From Hanleya hanleyi (lineage: Eukaryota; Mollusca; Polyplacophora; Lepidopleurida; Hanleyidae): a stretch of 64,000 nt of DNA. The notes beneath the pieces are model-generated. The model did no database searches. It saw nothing but the letters and a program-made list of their open reading frames with translations, and was not told the origin of the DNA. The translations under genes and the position numbers were made by a program. The stretch is taken from assembly GCA_036873755.1 (NCBI GenBank), contig JAVTVY010039383.1:1-64000 (forward strand), given 5' to 3'. Below are positions 47,265 to 59,219 of the stretch, one piece after another; the stretch's first letter is position 1; each line of letters starts with the position of its first letter.

Positions 47265-48885
47265 AAATTTGACGGCCATTGGTATTGATTTTCACCGAAG
47301 TACGTAATCCAAGATGGCCGCCATTGACTATATTGGATTCTGTTCGTCCCACATCTTGTGAACGCGATATCTCAAGAACATTTCCACCAATCAACTTCAA
47401 GCATGGGAATGTTCTTCACATCAGTCAGACGGCCATTGGTATTGATTTTCACTGAGGTACGTAATCCAAGATGGCCGCCATCGACCATATTGGATTCTGT
47501 CCGTCCCACATCTTGTGAACGCGATATCTCAAGAACAATTTGACCGATTGACTTCAAACTTGAGAAGGTGCTTCACATCAGTTAGACGGCCATTGGTATT
47601 GATTTTCACCGAAGTACGTAATCCAAGATGGCCGCCATTGACCATATTGGATTCTGTTCGTCCCACATCTTGTGAACGCGATATCTCAAGAACATTTCCA
47701 CCAATCAACTTCAAGCTTGGGAATGTTCTTCACATCAGTCAGACGGCCATTGGTATTGATTTTCACTGAGGTACGTAATCCAAGATGGCTGCCATTGACC
47801 ATATTGGATTCCATCCGTCCCAGATCTTGTGAACGCGATATCTCGAGAACAATTCAACTAATCGACTTCAAACTTGGGAAGGTTCTTCACATCAGTTAGA
47901 CGGCCATTGGTATTTATTTTCACTGAGGTACGTAATCCAAGATAGCTGCCATTGACCATATTGGATTCTGTCCATCCCACATCTTGTGAACGCGATATCT
48001 CGACAACAGTTTGACCAATCCACTTCAAACTTGAGAATGTGCTTCACATCAGTTGAACGGCCATTGGTTTTGATTTTCACTGAGATACGTAATCCAAGAT
48101 GGCTACCATGGACCATAGTGGATTCACTCCGTTCCACATCTTGTTAACACGATATCTCAAAAACAAATCAAACAAATTAAGGTTTTTCACATCAGTTAGA
48201 CGGCCATTGGTATTGGTGTTCACTGAGGTACATAATCCAAGATGGCTGCCATTGACCATATTGGATTCTGTCCATCCCACATCTTGTGAACGCGATATCT
48301 CGAGAACAGTTCGACCAATCGACTTCAAACTTGAGAATGTGCTTCACATCAATTAGATGGCCATTGGTATTGATTTTCACTGAGGTACAAATCCAAGATG
48401 GCTGCCATTGACGATATTGGATTCCATCCGTCTCGGATCTTGTGAACGTGATATCTCGACAACAATTTGACCAATCAACTTCAAACTCGAGACGGTGCTT
48501 CACATCAGTTAGACAGCGATTGGTATTGATTTTCATTGAGGTAGTATGTAATCCAAGATGGCTGCCATTGACCATCTTGGATTTCACTCACCCATATTGT
48601 ACCCATCTGTGTTGTGAACGCGATATCTTGATCTATTCCACTCATCGATTTATAAACCTCACCATCCACAAATCCATATACAACTACAGACTTACATTCC
48701 AGTGTTACACTACCCATTACTGCTTTCCAAACCTCCTCAAATTGTCTCAACAATTCCAGATGAACGTCTCTTTCCACATACACATACCAACTTTCCAAGT
48801 TATATTTAAGGAGATATTGGAAGCGTATATGCTGTATGCTCTCAAACAGGCTACTTGGCGGAGGACCTGCTAGCTACTCAGCTTG
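47265..48885 (-). mobile_element. 157-bp-repeat element (family c), minus-oriented
   Basis: Strict 157-bp period: GACGGCCATTGG starts near 47,271, 47,428, 47,585, 47,742 and 47,899, and degenerates after 48,100. Each unit has AATCCAAGATGGCNGCCATT (YY1-like core AAGATGGC), GACCATATTGGATTC and CTTGTGAACGCGATATCTCG. On the minus strand the 5' end is near 48,885 (GCTAGCAGGTCCTCCGCCAA). The 3' end with microsatellite and hairpin is missing; homology stops at about 47,265. It is the inverted partner of family d. Confidence 0.85.
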
Positions 48886-48889
48886 TTAT

Positions 48890-49327
48890 TATTGTTATTA
48901 TAAACTACCGTGTCCACGCTGTAGTTCCAAATTTCCCACATCGTCGGAGAGACGAAATAATGAAACACAGAATGGACAGCGCCATTTTAAAACGGTTGTT
49001 AGATAGCAAACATTCATGAGAGATTATACCACAGGGAGCAATGCATTTCCCTTTCATCAACTCTCCTTGCATTTATTTGACATTTGTTGAAAATTTTTGC
49101 ACATATGTATAAAACTCTTCAGCACATGTATAAAACTTTTTTGATTTATTTTATGTGTAAAACTTTTCCACATTTGTCTAAAACTTTTTAACATATGTAT
49201 AAAACTTTTCAGCATATGTTTAAAGCTTTTGCACATATTTCCAAAAACTGTTTTTTACACATATGTGGAATTATTTTGTACATATGCGCCAAACTTTTCA
49301 GCATATGTGGAATAAACGATATTAGTA
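48890..49327. repeat. degenerate ATGTATAAAACTTTT repeats
   Basis: From 49,085 to 49,315 the motif CATATGTATAAAACTTTTCA recurs about every 30 bp with variation. The part before it holds nothing recognised. Confidence 0.65.
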
Positions 49328-50092
49328 TATAAAACCCTTATTCTGACGGAAAAATGAGACTGAGGCTGATGACGTCACGTAGTGATGACGTCACTCTGAC
49401 GTCACATCCTGTCACGTGACATCCGGGTCACTTCCGGGTAACTTCTGGTGACGCGACGGCCCAGCAAGAGCGATACTGATACCTCACAAGACCCAATTGG
49501 ACCACTATGGGTCCATCTAGACCGCAAAACGTCCATCTCGGTCTGCCTCATGCGTCATCAGCACTGTTCAAAAAGAGTCAACGCATGACCTTGAGACCCC
49601 TCCCATCGTGTTCTACAGCTCCAGACAGAAAAAAGGGGGCCACACCCTATACCGCAAATGACCATGAGTGGGTTTCCCATTGGGATTAACATTGTCCACT
49701 GCGCCAGAATGGACCTAACATGTCCACCACAGGCCTGCCTGAACGTTTCAGTGAAATTTAACCGCTGGCCTCGAGACCCCGCTCATCGTGTTCTACATTG
49801 CAAGACAAAGAAAACAAGGTGCCACAATCCATAGTAAAATCCACAAGGAAAAAAAATGACCACCCTAATCCCATACCTGCATTCCCCGGAGATTAACATT
49901 GGAAGTCACTGGGGTCTTATGTAGGAGCAGATAACTCTTGCTGGGCCGTCACGTGACCGGAAGTGACGTCACAGGAAGTGACCAGGTTGTCACGTGACCG
50001 AATGTGACGTCATAGTGACGTCATCGCCACGTCACGCCACGTGATCAGCCTCAGCCTCATTTTCCCGACAGAATAAGGGTAGTTTTATACAC
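49328..50092. mobile_element. TIR DNA element carrying an NRF-1/CRE-family unit
   Basis: Inverted ends of ~130 bp: left TATAAAACCCTTATTCTGAC, GAGGCTGATGACGTCACG, TCACGTGAC, CGGCCCAGCAAGAG; right CTCTTGCTGGGCCGTCACG, GTGACGTCAT, ATCAGCCTCAGCCTCATTTT, AGAATAAGGGTAGTTTTATA. The TIRs hold at least six TGACGTCA/GTGACGTC (CRE-like) and several CACGTG-type sites. The interior starts with one repeat-family unit (ACTGATACCTCACAAGACCC, GCAAAACGTCCATCTCGG) and a downstream block (CCCATCGTGTTCTACAG) also present at 60,885-61,010. No transposase is seen. Confidence 0.85.
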
Positions 50093-51550
50093 TACAAACG
50101 ATTAAATACTGAAACAGCTGGCCATACCGGTACACACAAACACAATAGCTGCGTTGGTGCGCGTAATTCGGATAAAAACAAACTGTAGAAACCTAATATC
50201 TGTTCAGCAAATAACTTTCTCGGGGGCTATGGCTATATCATGTATACATCTTCGCGGCTTCCGATAAGTATATGAATTCACTCACTGCCGTTCTCTCACC
50301 GTGGACATTGGAGAGAACGGGTCGGGGGGGAAACGACACTCAGATACTTGGTCGGGCTACCTCGGTGTACCTAGGTATATCCATGTACCTGACGTACCTT
50401 ATGGATACCTCCTGTGTAAATAAATATAGATACAAATAAACGTGTATCTGCGTTCTAAGTGAAATGCCAGCGGGAGGTCAGATACAACAACCTATAACGC
50501 CATACCATGGATATCTGAAATTACGTGCGTCTTTTTTTGTCTTAGGATAATGTTATGAATATGTGCTAGAAAAATTTATCCATTTCCACAATAATATTTG
50601 CTGATATCCTGCCGTTGATAATACCGGTTAAACAATCACTTATTCAGCTTATATATTTGGAGACATTACTCCACATTTATAACGGTATGTCGGTTGGACT
50701 AATGATTAGCATAGATGCTACTTCAGCAATACAGTCAAGTCTTTACCCTTGCCACTTATAATATGGAGGGGTGAGTATATTGTTAATGATCTTTGTCTGT
50801 CTGTCTATCTGTGTGTCTGTCACCTTGTCTATCTGCTTGCTTAGTCCAGTAAATCTGAGGTTTGACCTCACACCCATTGCAACTGAAGGTATCTCAAATG
50901 TTTTATACCCAGAAATATCTCCTATGCAAGATATCAAAAGTCCTAGAGAATCATGTTTGAGAAAACCCGTAAAATTAGGAAATTACTATATGGCCACCAC
51001 CTGTCATAAAAGTCACCAAAGTACCCAACATAATGAAGGTAGGAACAAGATCCGAAGCTTCTCAGTGACTTAGAGAGGCGCCAGTAACCCAACAAAATTC
51101 TATCTAGAACAGTAGATAGCAAAGCAAAAGTTCAAATTCAGTGGATTGGTTGGGGCCAGACAAATGTTTCGGTATATATTTGTTTATTTCTCATACCAAA
51201 ATTTCACCTTTTTTTATACCAAAAATACAAAAATGTTGATATAAAAAATGAACAAATAAAGACCAAAAACGGCGCACATATAATGTTGATACCCAAATGT
51301 AAAGACGTGGATTACCTTTAGTGATATTGATTTGGTGCTACAGATCCAGAGTCTTGAAATCGGTTGTAAATGGTGAAATGGTGGATTTTTAGCCATGCAT
51401 AATTCGTTCAATCTAAACTCGACTACTTGGCATGCTTGGAGATGTCAGACCAAAGAATAAGAAATTAATTGGCATGCTTGGAGATGTCAGACTAAAGAAT
51501 AAGAAATTACCATCTCTAGTTCTGTGAAAAATAGAGGTGAAAAAGAAAGC
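50093..51550. other. unannotated non-coding stretch
   Basis: A small hairpin CGTTCTCTC / GAGAGAACG lies at 50,289-50,319, a CTGT/TCTG microsatellite near 50,790-50,825, and a 42-bp direct duplication (TTGGCATGCTTGGAGATGTC) at 51,427-51,509. A 100-codon plus frame at 50,771 begins in the microsatellite and is not supported as a gene. Confidence 0.5.
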
Positions 51551-51556
51551 AAACAA

Positions 51557-53345
51557 GCTGAGTAGCTAGCAGGTCCTCCGCCAAGTAGCCTGTTTGAGAG
51601 CATGCACCATATACGCTTTCAATATCTCCTTAAATGTAACTTGGAAAGTGGATATGTGTATGTGGAAAGAGACGTTTATCTGGAATTGTTGAGACAATTT
51701 GAGGAGGTTTGGGAAGCAGTAATGGGTAGTGTAACACTGGAATGTAAGTCTGTAGTTGTATATGGATTTGTGGATGGCGAGGTTTATAAATCGATGGGTG
51801 GAATAGATCAAGATATCGCGTTCACAACACAGATGGGTACAATATGGGGGAGTGAAATCCAAGATGGTCAATGGCAGCCATCTTGGATTACATACTACCT
51901 CAATGAAAATCAATACCAACGGCTGTCTAACTGATGTGAAGCACCCTCTCGAGTTTGAAGTCGATTGGTCAAATATTTCTCGAGATATCACGTTCACAAG
52001 ATCCGAGATGGATGGAATCCAATATGGTCAATGGCAGCCATGTTGGATTACGTACCTCAGTGAAAATCAATACCAATGGCCATCTAATTGATGTGAAGCA
52101 CATTCTCAAGTTTGAAGTCGATTGGTCGAGCTGTTCTCGAGATATCGCTTTCACAAGATGTGTGATGGATAGAAGCCAATATGGTCAATGGCAGCCATCT
52201 TGGATTACGTACCTCGGTGAAAACCAATACCAATGGCCATCTAACTGAAATGAAAAACCTTCCCAAGTTTGAAGTCGATTGGTTAATTTGTTCTTGTGAT
52301 ATCGCGTTCACAAGATGTGGAACGGAGTAAATCCAATATGGTCCATGGAAGCATCTTGGATTACGTACCTCAGTGAAAATCAATACCAATGGCCGTCTAA
52401 CTGATGCGAAGCACATTCTCAAGTTTGAAGTCGATTGGTCGAACTGTTCTCGAGATATCGCGTTCACAAGATGTGGGATGGAAAAAAAACATATATGGCC
52501 AATGGCAGCCATCTTGGATAACGTACCTCAGTGAAAATCAATACCAATGGCCATCTGACTGATGTGAAGAACCTTCCCAAGCTTGAAGTTGATTGGTGGA
52601 ATTGTTCTTGAGATATCGCGTTCACAAGATGTGGGACGAACAGAATCCAATATGGTCGATGGCGGCCATCTTGGATTAGGTACCTCAGTGAAAATCAATA
52701 CCAATGGCCGTCTAACTGATGCGAAGCACATTCTCAAGTTTGAAGTCGATTGGTCAAACTGTTCTCGAGATATCGCGTTCACAAGATGTGGGATGGACAA
52801 AATCCAATATGATCAATGGCAGCCATCTTGGATTACGTACCTCAGTGAAAATCAATACCAATGGCCGTCAAACTGATGTGAAGAACCTTCCCAAGCTTGA
52901 AGTTGATTGGTGGAATTGTTCTTGAGATATCGCGTTCACAACATGTGGGACGAACAGAATCCAATATGGTCGATGGCGGCCATCTTGGATTACGTACCTT
53001 AGTGAAAATCAATACCAATGGCCGTCTAACTGATGTGAAGCACCTTCTCGAGTTTGAAGTCGATTGGTCGAATTGTTCTTGGTATATCGCGTTCACAAGA
53101 TGTGGGACGGACAGAATCCAATATGGTCGATGGTGGCCATCTTGGAGTACGTACCTCAGTGAAAATCAATACCAATGGCCGTCTAACTGATGTGAAGCAC
53201 CTTCTCAAGTTTGATGTCGATCGGTCGAATTGTTCTCAAGATATCGCGTTCACAAGATGTGGGACGGACGGACGGACGGAAGGACGGACGGAAGGACGGA
53301 CGGCTAGCATTTCCAAGTCCTCCCGCCACTTCGTGACGGAGGACA
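51557..53345 (+). mobile_element. 157-bp-repeat element (family d), complete
   Basis: 5' end GCTAGCAGGTCCTCCGCCAA (51,566-51,585), then a ~280-bp unique 5' part, then about nine 157-bp units, a GGAC/GGAA microsatellite (53,263-53,303), and a hairpin GTCCTCCCG...CGGAGGAC (53,317-53,344) followed by AAAAAC. The GTCCTCCG at the 5' end and the CGGAGGAC at the 3' end form short terminal inverted repeats. Units carry the YY1-like CAAGATGGC(C/T)GCCAT-type block, here in inverse orientation to family c. Open frames in the array and 5' part are repeat translations. Confidence 0.85.
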
Positions 53346-53587
53346 AAAACAAACAGATGAGTTGGGACTAGTAGTTATTGTACCTTTATTTAACATCAGA
53401 TTCTGAGATATTATGCGTACATACCCCTGGTCCCAAAGTCCTTATCTTTCCAAAGACAGGTGTAGTGGGATGTTGTTGTCACCACGAACGTCGTAATGAG
53501 CACATTCAAATGATCTGTGTCGGTGACACAGCCAATGTTATTATCAACATCAACAGCAGTCCACATATGAGACAATTCACCCTCTGG
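53346..53587. other. unannotated non-coding stretch
   Basis: Nothing recognised between the family-d element and the satellite-bearing block. Confidence 0.35.
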
Positions 53588-55725
53588 AGCCTCGAGTTAG
53601 GTGCAGGATTGGCTTTTTTTAAGACACTTTTCAAATTTTCTATGCTTTAACATGGTGCTAAATAGCATACTTGGCAATATTGTGCAGATAGTTTTGCTAA
53701 ACTTCGCAGTAGGTAGAAAAGTGGGTTACTTTAATAGCATCTATATTCAATATTTAGCACTTTTATAATCTAGTCTAATTAGAATATATTCGCATTAAAA
53801 TATCTGTAACATCGTGTCGGAGAAAGGACAATATATTCAATATTTAGCACCTTTATAATATTATCTAATTAGAATAGATTCGCACATAAATATGTAGCTG
53901 ACGTCTGAGAACAGACAATATATTGAATATTTGGCACTTTGATAATATCATCTAATTAGAAGAGATTCGCAGTTAAATATCTAGCTGGCGTCCGAGAAAG
54001 ACAATATATTCAATATTTAGCACCTTTATAATATCATCTAATTAGAAAAGATTCGAACTTACTTATGTAGCTGGCGTCTGGGAAAAGATAATATATTCAA
54101 TATTTATCACTTTTATTATCTATACAAAATAGAGGAGATTCGCAGTTAAATTTCCACAAGAGCCTTTTCGGAAAAATGACAATATATTCAATATTTAGCA
54201 CTTTTATAATCTACTCTAATTAGAAGAGATTCGCATTAAAATATCTGTAACACCGTGTCGGAGAAAGCACAATATATTCAATATTTAGCACCTTTATAAT
54301 ATCATCTAATTAGAATATATTCGCATTTAAATATGTAGGTGACGTTTGAGAACAGACAATATATTGAATATTTAGCACTTTGACAATATCATCTAATTAG
54401 AAGAGATTCGCAGTTAAATATCTAATCTGGCGTCTGGAAAAAGACAATATATTCAATATTTAGCACCTTTATAATATCATATAATTAGAAAAGATTCGCA
54501 CTTAAATATGTAGCTGGCGTCTGGGAAAGACAATATATTCAATATTTAGCACTGTTATAATCTATACTAAATAGAAAAGATTCGCAGTTAAATATCCACA
54601 AGAGTCTTTTCGGGGAAAAGACAATATATTCAATATTTAGCACTTTTATAATCTACTCTAATTAGAAGAGATTCGCATTAAAATATCTGTAACACCGTGT
54701 CGGAGAGAGGACAATATATTCAATATTTAGCACCTTTATAATATCATCTAATTAGAATATATTTTGATTGTTGCAATCAAGTACCAAAGGAAGATGTTGT
54801 TTTTGGCGTTTTGTTTCTTTCGAAATTACAATGAAAGGGACCGATTGTCTCCGAAACACCTTCGGTCATCGTTGAGTGATTGGTTTGTTGTGCCAGTAAG
54901 TCTGAATACATGTCAGCTGTCTGCATCAGTGAGGTTGCCTTTCTAACGCCCGTACTGTAGGTACCAATCAAGCATCACCTGAGACTGTCTTAAACAGCCT
55001 ATATGCCAGCACATGCGCGTTGTTTAACCAGGAAGAACGATAGAATAACCTGTTATTGTCTGAGTGGAGTTGCACAGACCACAAATGAAAATGTAGTTGC
55101 GACTGTCTTAAAAATCCTTACATAACAGCGCATGCGCGTTGTTTAACCAGGAAGAACGATAGAATAATCCCTGTTATTGTCAGAGGAGTTGCAGACACCA
55201 GGAAATAAGGTGTAGGACTGCCTTAAACCTCCTTATTCACCAGTCCATGCAAGATTGAAAATATGTAGCATTTGTGCTAATTATACAATATATTTTCTTC
55301 AAGGAGAGGCAATCGGACAATTTAGAGCTGCGATTTAGAAGAAATATTCAATATTTATCATGGCTGCAATTTAGAAGAAATATTCAATATTTAGCATTTT
55401 TGCTAATTATACAATATATTTTCTTTCGGGAGAGGCAGTCCGACAATTTGCGTTTGCGAGTTACCATAAATATTGAATATTTCTTCTGGCTGCAGTATAG
55501 AAAGAAGTATTCAATATTTAGCATTTGTGATAATTATACAATATATTTCCTTTGGGAACAGGCAAGTCAAGGTGCTAACTAGCAGTAATCCTAGAAATTA
55601 TCTTCAAAGTAGCACACCCCTTTCTAAATATCACTGATTTTAGAAACTATTAGCGAAGTATCAGATCTGCTAAATAGCATGCGAGACAATAATAACCATT
55701 CCTGCACCTTAATTGAAGCCTCGAC
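53588..55725. mobile_element. possible fold-back element containing satellite
   Basis: The left edge GAGCCTCGAGTTAGGTGCAG (53,588) and the right edge, reverse complement GAGGCTTCAATTAAGGTGCAG (ending about 55,723), form an imperfect ~27-bp inverted repeat. Both are followed inward by a GCTAAATAGCAT-type block. Inside lie the five-monomer satellite (53,746-54,750), a non-repetitive ~500 bp with a 60-bp duplication (AACCAGGAAGAACGATAGAA at about 55,026 and 55,144), and a second set of AATATTCAATATTTAGCA repeats (55,270-55,560). Confidence 0.45.
53746..54755. repeat. satellite with five-monomer higher-order repeat
   Basis: Twelve monomers of ~88 bp share TTCAATATTTAGCAC, a TATAATATCATCTAATTAGAA block and a GATTCGCA block, but each has its own 3' portion. 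Monomer types 1-5 end in CTGTAACACCGTGTCGG, GACGTNTGAGAACAG, CTGGCGTCYGRRAAAG, TAGCTGGCGTCTGGGAAA and CCACAAGAGTCTTTTCGG. Type 1 starts at 53,746, 54,187 and 54,629, so the higher-order period is 441-442 bp. The array holds two full higher-order units plus two monomers, then breaks off near 54,755. Confidence 0.95.
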
Positions 55726-55734
55726 CATGAGATC

Positions 55735-56490
55735 GAGCGGCTCGGCTATGGGTGGCGCTAGTAGACAAAATTTCACAAATAGCCCTCGGGTTAATTCGAT
55801 TTAATCCTAGGGCTAAATCGACCAATAGTAATACATTTTCTAAACCCCGGATTATATTCATTTAGTTATCGGACTAAATGATGTAACCCTCGGGTTGATT
55901 TGATCCAGTCATGGACTGCATGATTTAACCGGCAGACTAGATGATTTAACCCGCGGACTAGATGATCTAGCCCACGGACTAAATGCACTTAATCCCAGGT
56001 CTAATTCGATTCACTTAGGGCTAAATTTACCAATTATAATACATTTCCTAAACCTCGGGTTATATACATTTAGCTCTCGTACTAAACGATGTAGCCCTCG
56101 GGTATGGTTGGCGCTAGTGGACAAAATTTCACAAATAGCCCTCCGGCTAATTCGATTTAATCCTAGGGCTAATTCGATTTAATCCTAGGACTAATTCGAC
56201 CAATCGTAATACATTTCCTAAACACCGGATTACATTCATTTAGCTCTGGGACTGAACGATTTAGCCCTCGAGCTTGAATATTTAACCCCTCAGACTGACT
56301 GAATTAATCTTCGATAGCATTATCGAAGCATTTAATCCGAGTTAATCATATTTAACCCTCGGAGTGATTCTATCAATCCTCGGACTGAATGATTTAACCC
56401 GCGGACTAGATGATTTAGTCCGAGGGCTGGATTATTTAGCCCGAAGGCTAGATCGTCCAATCAATTGTGCTTTTCTAGACCGCATATTAT
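55735..56490. repeat. ACTAAATGATTTAACCC-type array, left arm
   Basis: Degenerate ~19-bp monomer (CTCGGACTAAATGATTTA-like) with a higher-order repeat of about 355 bp. GGCGCTAGTRGACAAAATTT, then CACAAATAGCCCT, recurs near 55,754 and 56,108. The last 250 bp (56,235-56,490) are repeated as reverse complement at 57,010-57,262. Confidence 0.85.
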
Positions 56491-56739
56491 TATCAAGAGC
56501 AAGATTAGAAGATGGCCACGTGGTATAAAGCTGTTCGGCTGTCAGTCTCAGACCCCAAATGACTGCCCTTTGTCAAGTAATAACACTTTCTTTGACATGA
56601 TAACAGTAAAGTGTAAACACATATAGAATGTATGGGTTAAATCCTGCTTGTGTTTGCTTTGCATTGAGAGCAGCTGGATAAGCTATCAGCGGGTTTACGG
56701 CGGTAATCTGCTCCCTTATAGGCTTTAATGTACCAGGCC

Positions 56740-56975
56740 TGGTAGTTATACAGCACCACATGTACACAAAGGTTTTTGATAGCGTGGTCAAACCAATTCT
56801 TTTATATAATTCCGAAATTTGGGCTGTTGAGATATTCATGAATGTTCCGCAATTGAAAGCGTTCATACCAACTTTTGCAAGTTTACTCTCGAGGTGAACA
56901 AAAAGGCATGTAATGCTGCTGTGCGGGCAGAATTCCCATGGCAATACAAGCTAAGATTAACGGGAATACTGGTGT
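56740..56975 (+). pseudogene. LINE reverse-transcriptase fragment (C-terminal thumb region)
   Basis: Frame 1 gives TKVFDSVVKPILLYNSEIWA, the conserved 'FDSLVKPILLYGSEIWG' region after the RT palm in Jockey/CR1/RTE-type LINEs. After a frame change near 56,868 the sequence continues FCKFTLEVNKKACNAAVRAE then FPWQYK, matching the 'FCKFILGVNKKASNAAVRGELGRFPL' type region. Both parts are in the expected order and spacing. No palm or endonuclease is present, so this is a short dead fragment. It occupies the loop of a fold-back structure. Confidence 0.75.
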
Positions 56976-57007
56976 AAGCTTGTTAATTTGCCTAACTCCA
57001 GGCTTGT

Positions 57008-57262
57008 GAAATATGCGGTCTAGAAACGCACAATTGATTGGACAATCCAGACCTCGGGCTAAATAATCCAGCCCCGTGCTAAATCATCTAGTCCGCGGGT
57101 TAAATCATCTAGTCCGCGGGTTAAATCATTCAGGCCGAGGGTTAAATCATTTAGTCCGAGGACTGAATCAATCACTCCGGGGGTTAAATATTCAAGCCCG
57201 AGGCCTACATCGTTTAGTACGAGAGCTAAATGTATATAACCCGAGGTTAGCACCAGATATCG
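57008..57262. repeat. ACTAAATGATTTAACCC-type array, right (inverted) arm
   Basis: Reverse complement of 56,235-56,490. It includes the non-repetitive GATTGGACRATC / GCACAATTGATTGGAC edge, CTAGTCCGCGGGTTAAATCA tandem units and the distal TACATTTAGCTCTCG-type block. Confidence 0.85.
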
Positions 57263-57264
57263 CT

Positions 57265-59215
57265 CCGCGATAATGGAGAAACACGATTCGCAAGCCATCT
57301 TATGGATGGCGAAGTCTACGCAAATGTATCTGTTACAGGCGGGCCGACATTGAGAGAAAAACTAGGTAGACTTTTGAACAGCCACAAATAGTATATATTA
57401 CTACACTCTGAACAGCGAGAGGACATGTATTTCCCACAAATACGCGCGTCATTTAGTAGCTCAGCAATGGGGCATACGTAGTTTTTGTCTTATTTTCGCT
57501 GTGAATTTAACAGTCATCCGTATATAAGGGCTATTTTAGATAACATATTTTCCCCAAGAATATCGTCTTATCTGAAGACGCTTTGGTGGGTGTGGGGGGG
57601 GGGGGGATACATGATTATCCTAGCTTTACTTTTCCAAACAGTACTTACAAAAAAAACAAAGAAATCAAAGTTTCTATGTTTGAAATGATTACGTTGGTGC
57701 TCATGCATCGTCTAATGCTGTTTTTGATACATTTTTGTAAGTGTGTGTATAATGTACCCAGTTCGTATTTTTGGTACAAAAGAGATAACGAGTTTTTACA
57801 TACCGATATAAAAAATAGAAAAGTGCACGAGAGGGTAAAAGTTATCTTTTGAAAATCTTCATGTTCTCTGAAAAAAATTCTTTGTGTTCTTTGATCGTAA
57901 AATTTCCTTTTTGTTATTCGCAAATGTACTGGTAGATCCACTGTTTGAAATATACCCAAAATAATCTCACAGAGATCTTCTCCCCGCAGTTGATTTGAAC
58001 AGAATTGCCGCTGAAATCGCACACATCGCGGTTTAGCGACAACCCATTATGACGTTATGATGTATATGTAACATGGGTAAATTGACAGGTTACATAATTG
58101 TGAACAGGGATAGGTAGGAATGGTCAGTACAAGGACATGTTTCTATGTACCTTGTCTGATAATGCTAGTTTGCACTTGTGGTCAGTATGTTATCTGGTAT
58201 CTCTCTCAAGCAAGTAAACAGGTTGCTTACTCAATACACCCACACTGGGTTATAGAGGGCAGCTATGGGATTAATGACTGAGATTAATTGGCCTGAGAGT
58301 AAGAATATTTTTGGAGAACTATTTTACTGCCATAACATCTAGCTTTGTTGTTGATGGTTGCCGGGTTTTAGGCAGATATATGTAGTGGATACACCTTTAG
58401 GTGACTCATATATTGGTTTACTCATACATCGCGTTAACAAGTTACCTCAGTGTATTCCTTATCAAGGACCTGGGAATTATTTGCTGTCGCGTAATGTGAG
58501 TGATAGGGTTTCCAATATTTTGGTTAAAATGACCAGTACCGGGGTTTGAGACGGACATGTGCATTCGGTTGGGGCATTGACCATGCCGCCAGCATCTGAT
58601 GGTTGCCTTCCCTGGCCTGGGAGATTTTGTTAGCCAAGGTTCTGGCCTGAGAGATCTTGTTAGGAGGAGATGTGTTTCCTCATTTCTAGCCTGTGAGAAT
58701 GGACTGCTTATCTGGAGATGACTCAATGGGCAATGTTGATCTTTGGCACCCACTGATTTAATATGCAGGGGTTTTTGGATAAACCAACGTTTGGGCTTTT
58801 TACTGGAACTTGGTTTTTATGGAAATCTTAGTTTTTCTGGAATTTGTTTTTCTGGAACTTGTTTATTTGTAAATAAATCATCTCATATCACATCCTCAAT
58901 CCCGGACTTGCGTGAATTTATAAGGGCGATGGATTTCGTGACCTTACATATATATGCAGCGAGTTCTATCTTGGACATTGCATGAGTTAGTCTCAAAAGC
59001 AGACCAGATGCCGTGTCATTGCCTTATTTGTCAAAATAAAATAGAAACGCTTTTAAAGAATATTTTCGAAACGGTGGAAATGGCTTTATCTTAAAAGCCT
59101 TCTTGTTTCTATAAACTTCTATAATTTTTAGAAACCGATCACGAAACATTCAAACTTAAACTGTTTTCTTCTGTTCTTCATAAAACGCAATGATTTTTGA
59201 TGCCGCAACACGACA
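57265..59215. other. unannotated non-coding stretch
   Basis: Contains a G-run at 57,593-57,606, an AATAAA signal at 58,873 in a T-rich context that could be a retroposon or transcript 3' end, and two duplicated blocks (GCCTGGGAGATTTTGTTAG / GCCTGAGAGATCTTGTTAGG, 58,616-58,665). Open frames at 57,583-58,022 and 58,358-58,549 are protein-like in length but unrecognised. Confidence 0.35.
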
Positions 59216-59219
59216 CGTA

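Noticed and set aside
50771..51073. 100-codon frame with a hydrophobic start resembling a signal peptide
   Set aside because: The hydrophobic start is a translated CTGT microsatellite, and the remainder shows no domain.
47071..53371. Many 60-140-codon frames with similar peptides (for example VNPLW, ILDSVRPTSCERDIS)
   Set aside because: They are translations of 157-bp tandem units in families c and d; 157 is not a multiple of three and the frames break at each unit.
57645..58022. 125-codon minus-strand frame
   Set aside because: It has protein-like length, but I recognise no motif, and it crosses A/T-rich low-complexity sequence. Not enough support for a gene.
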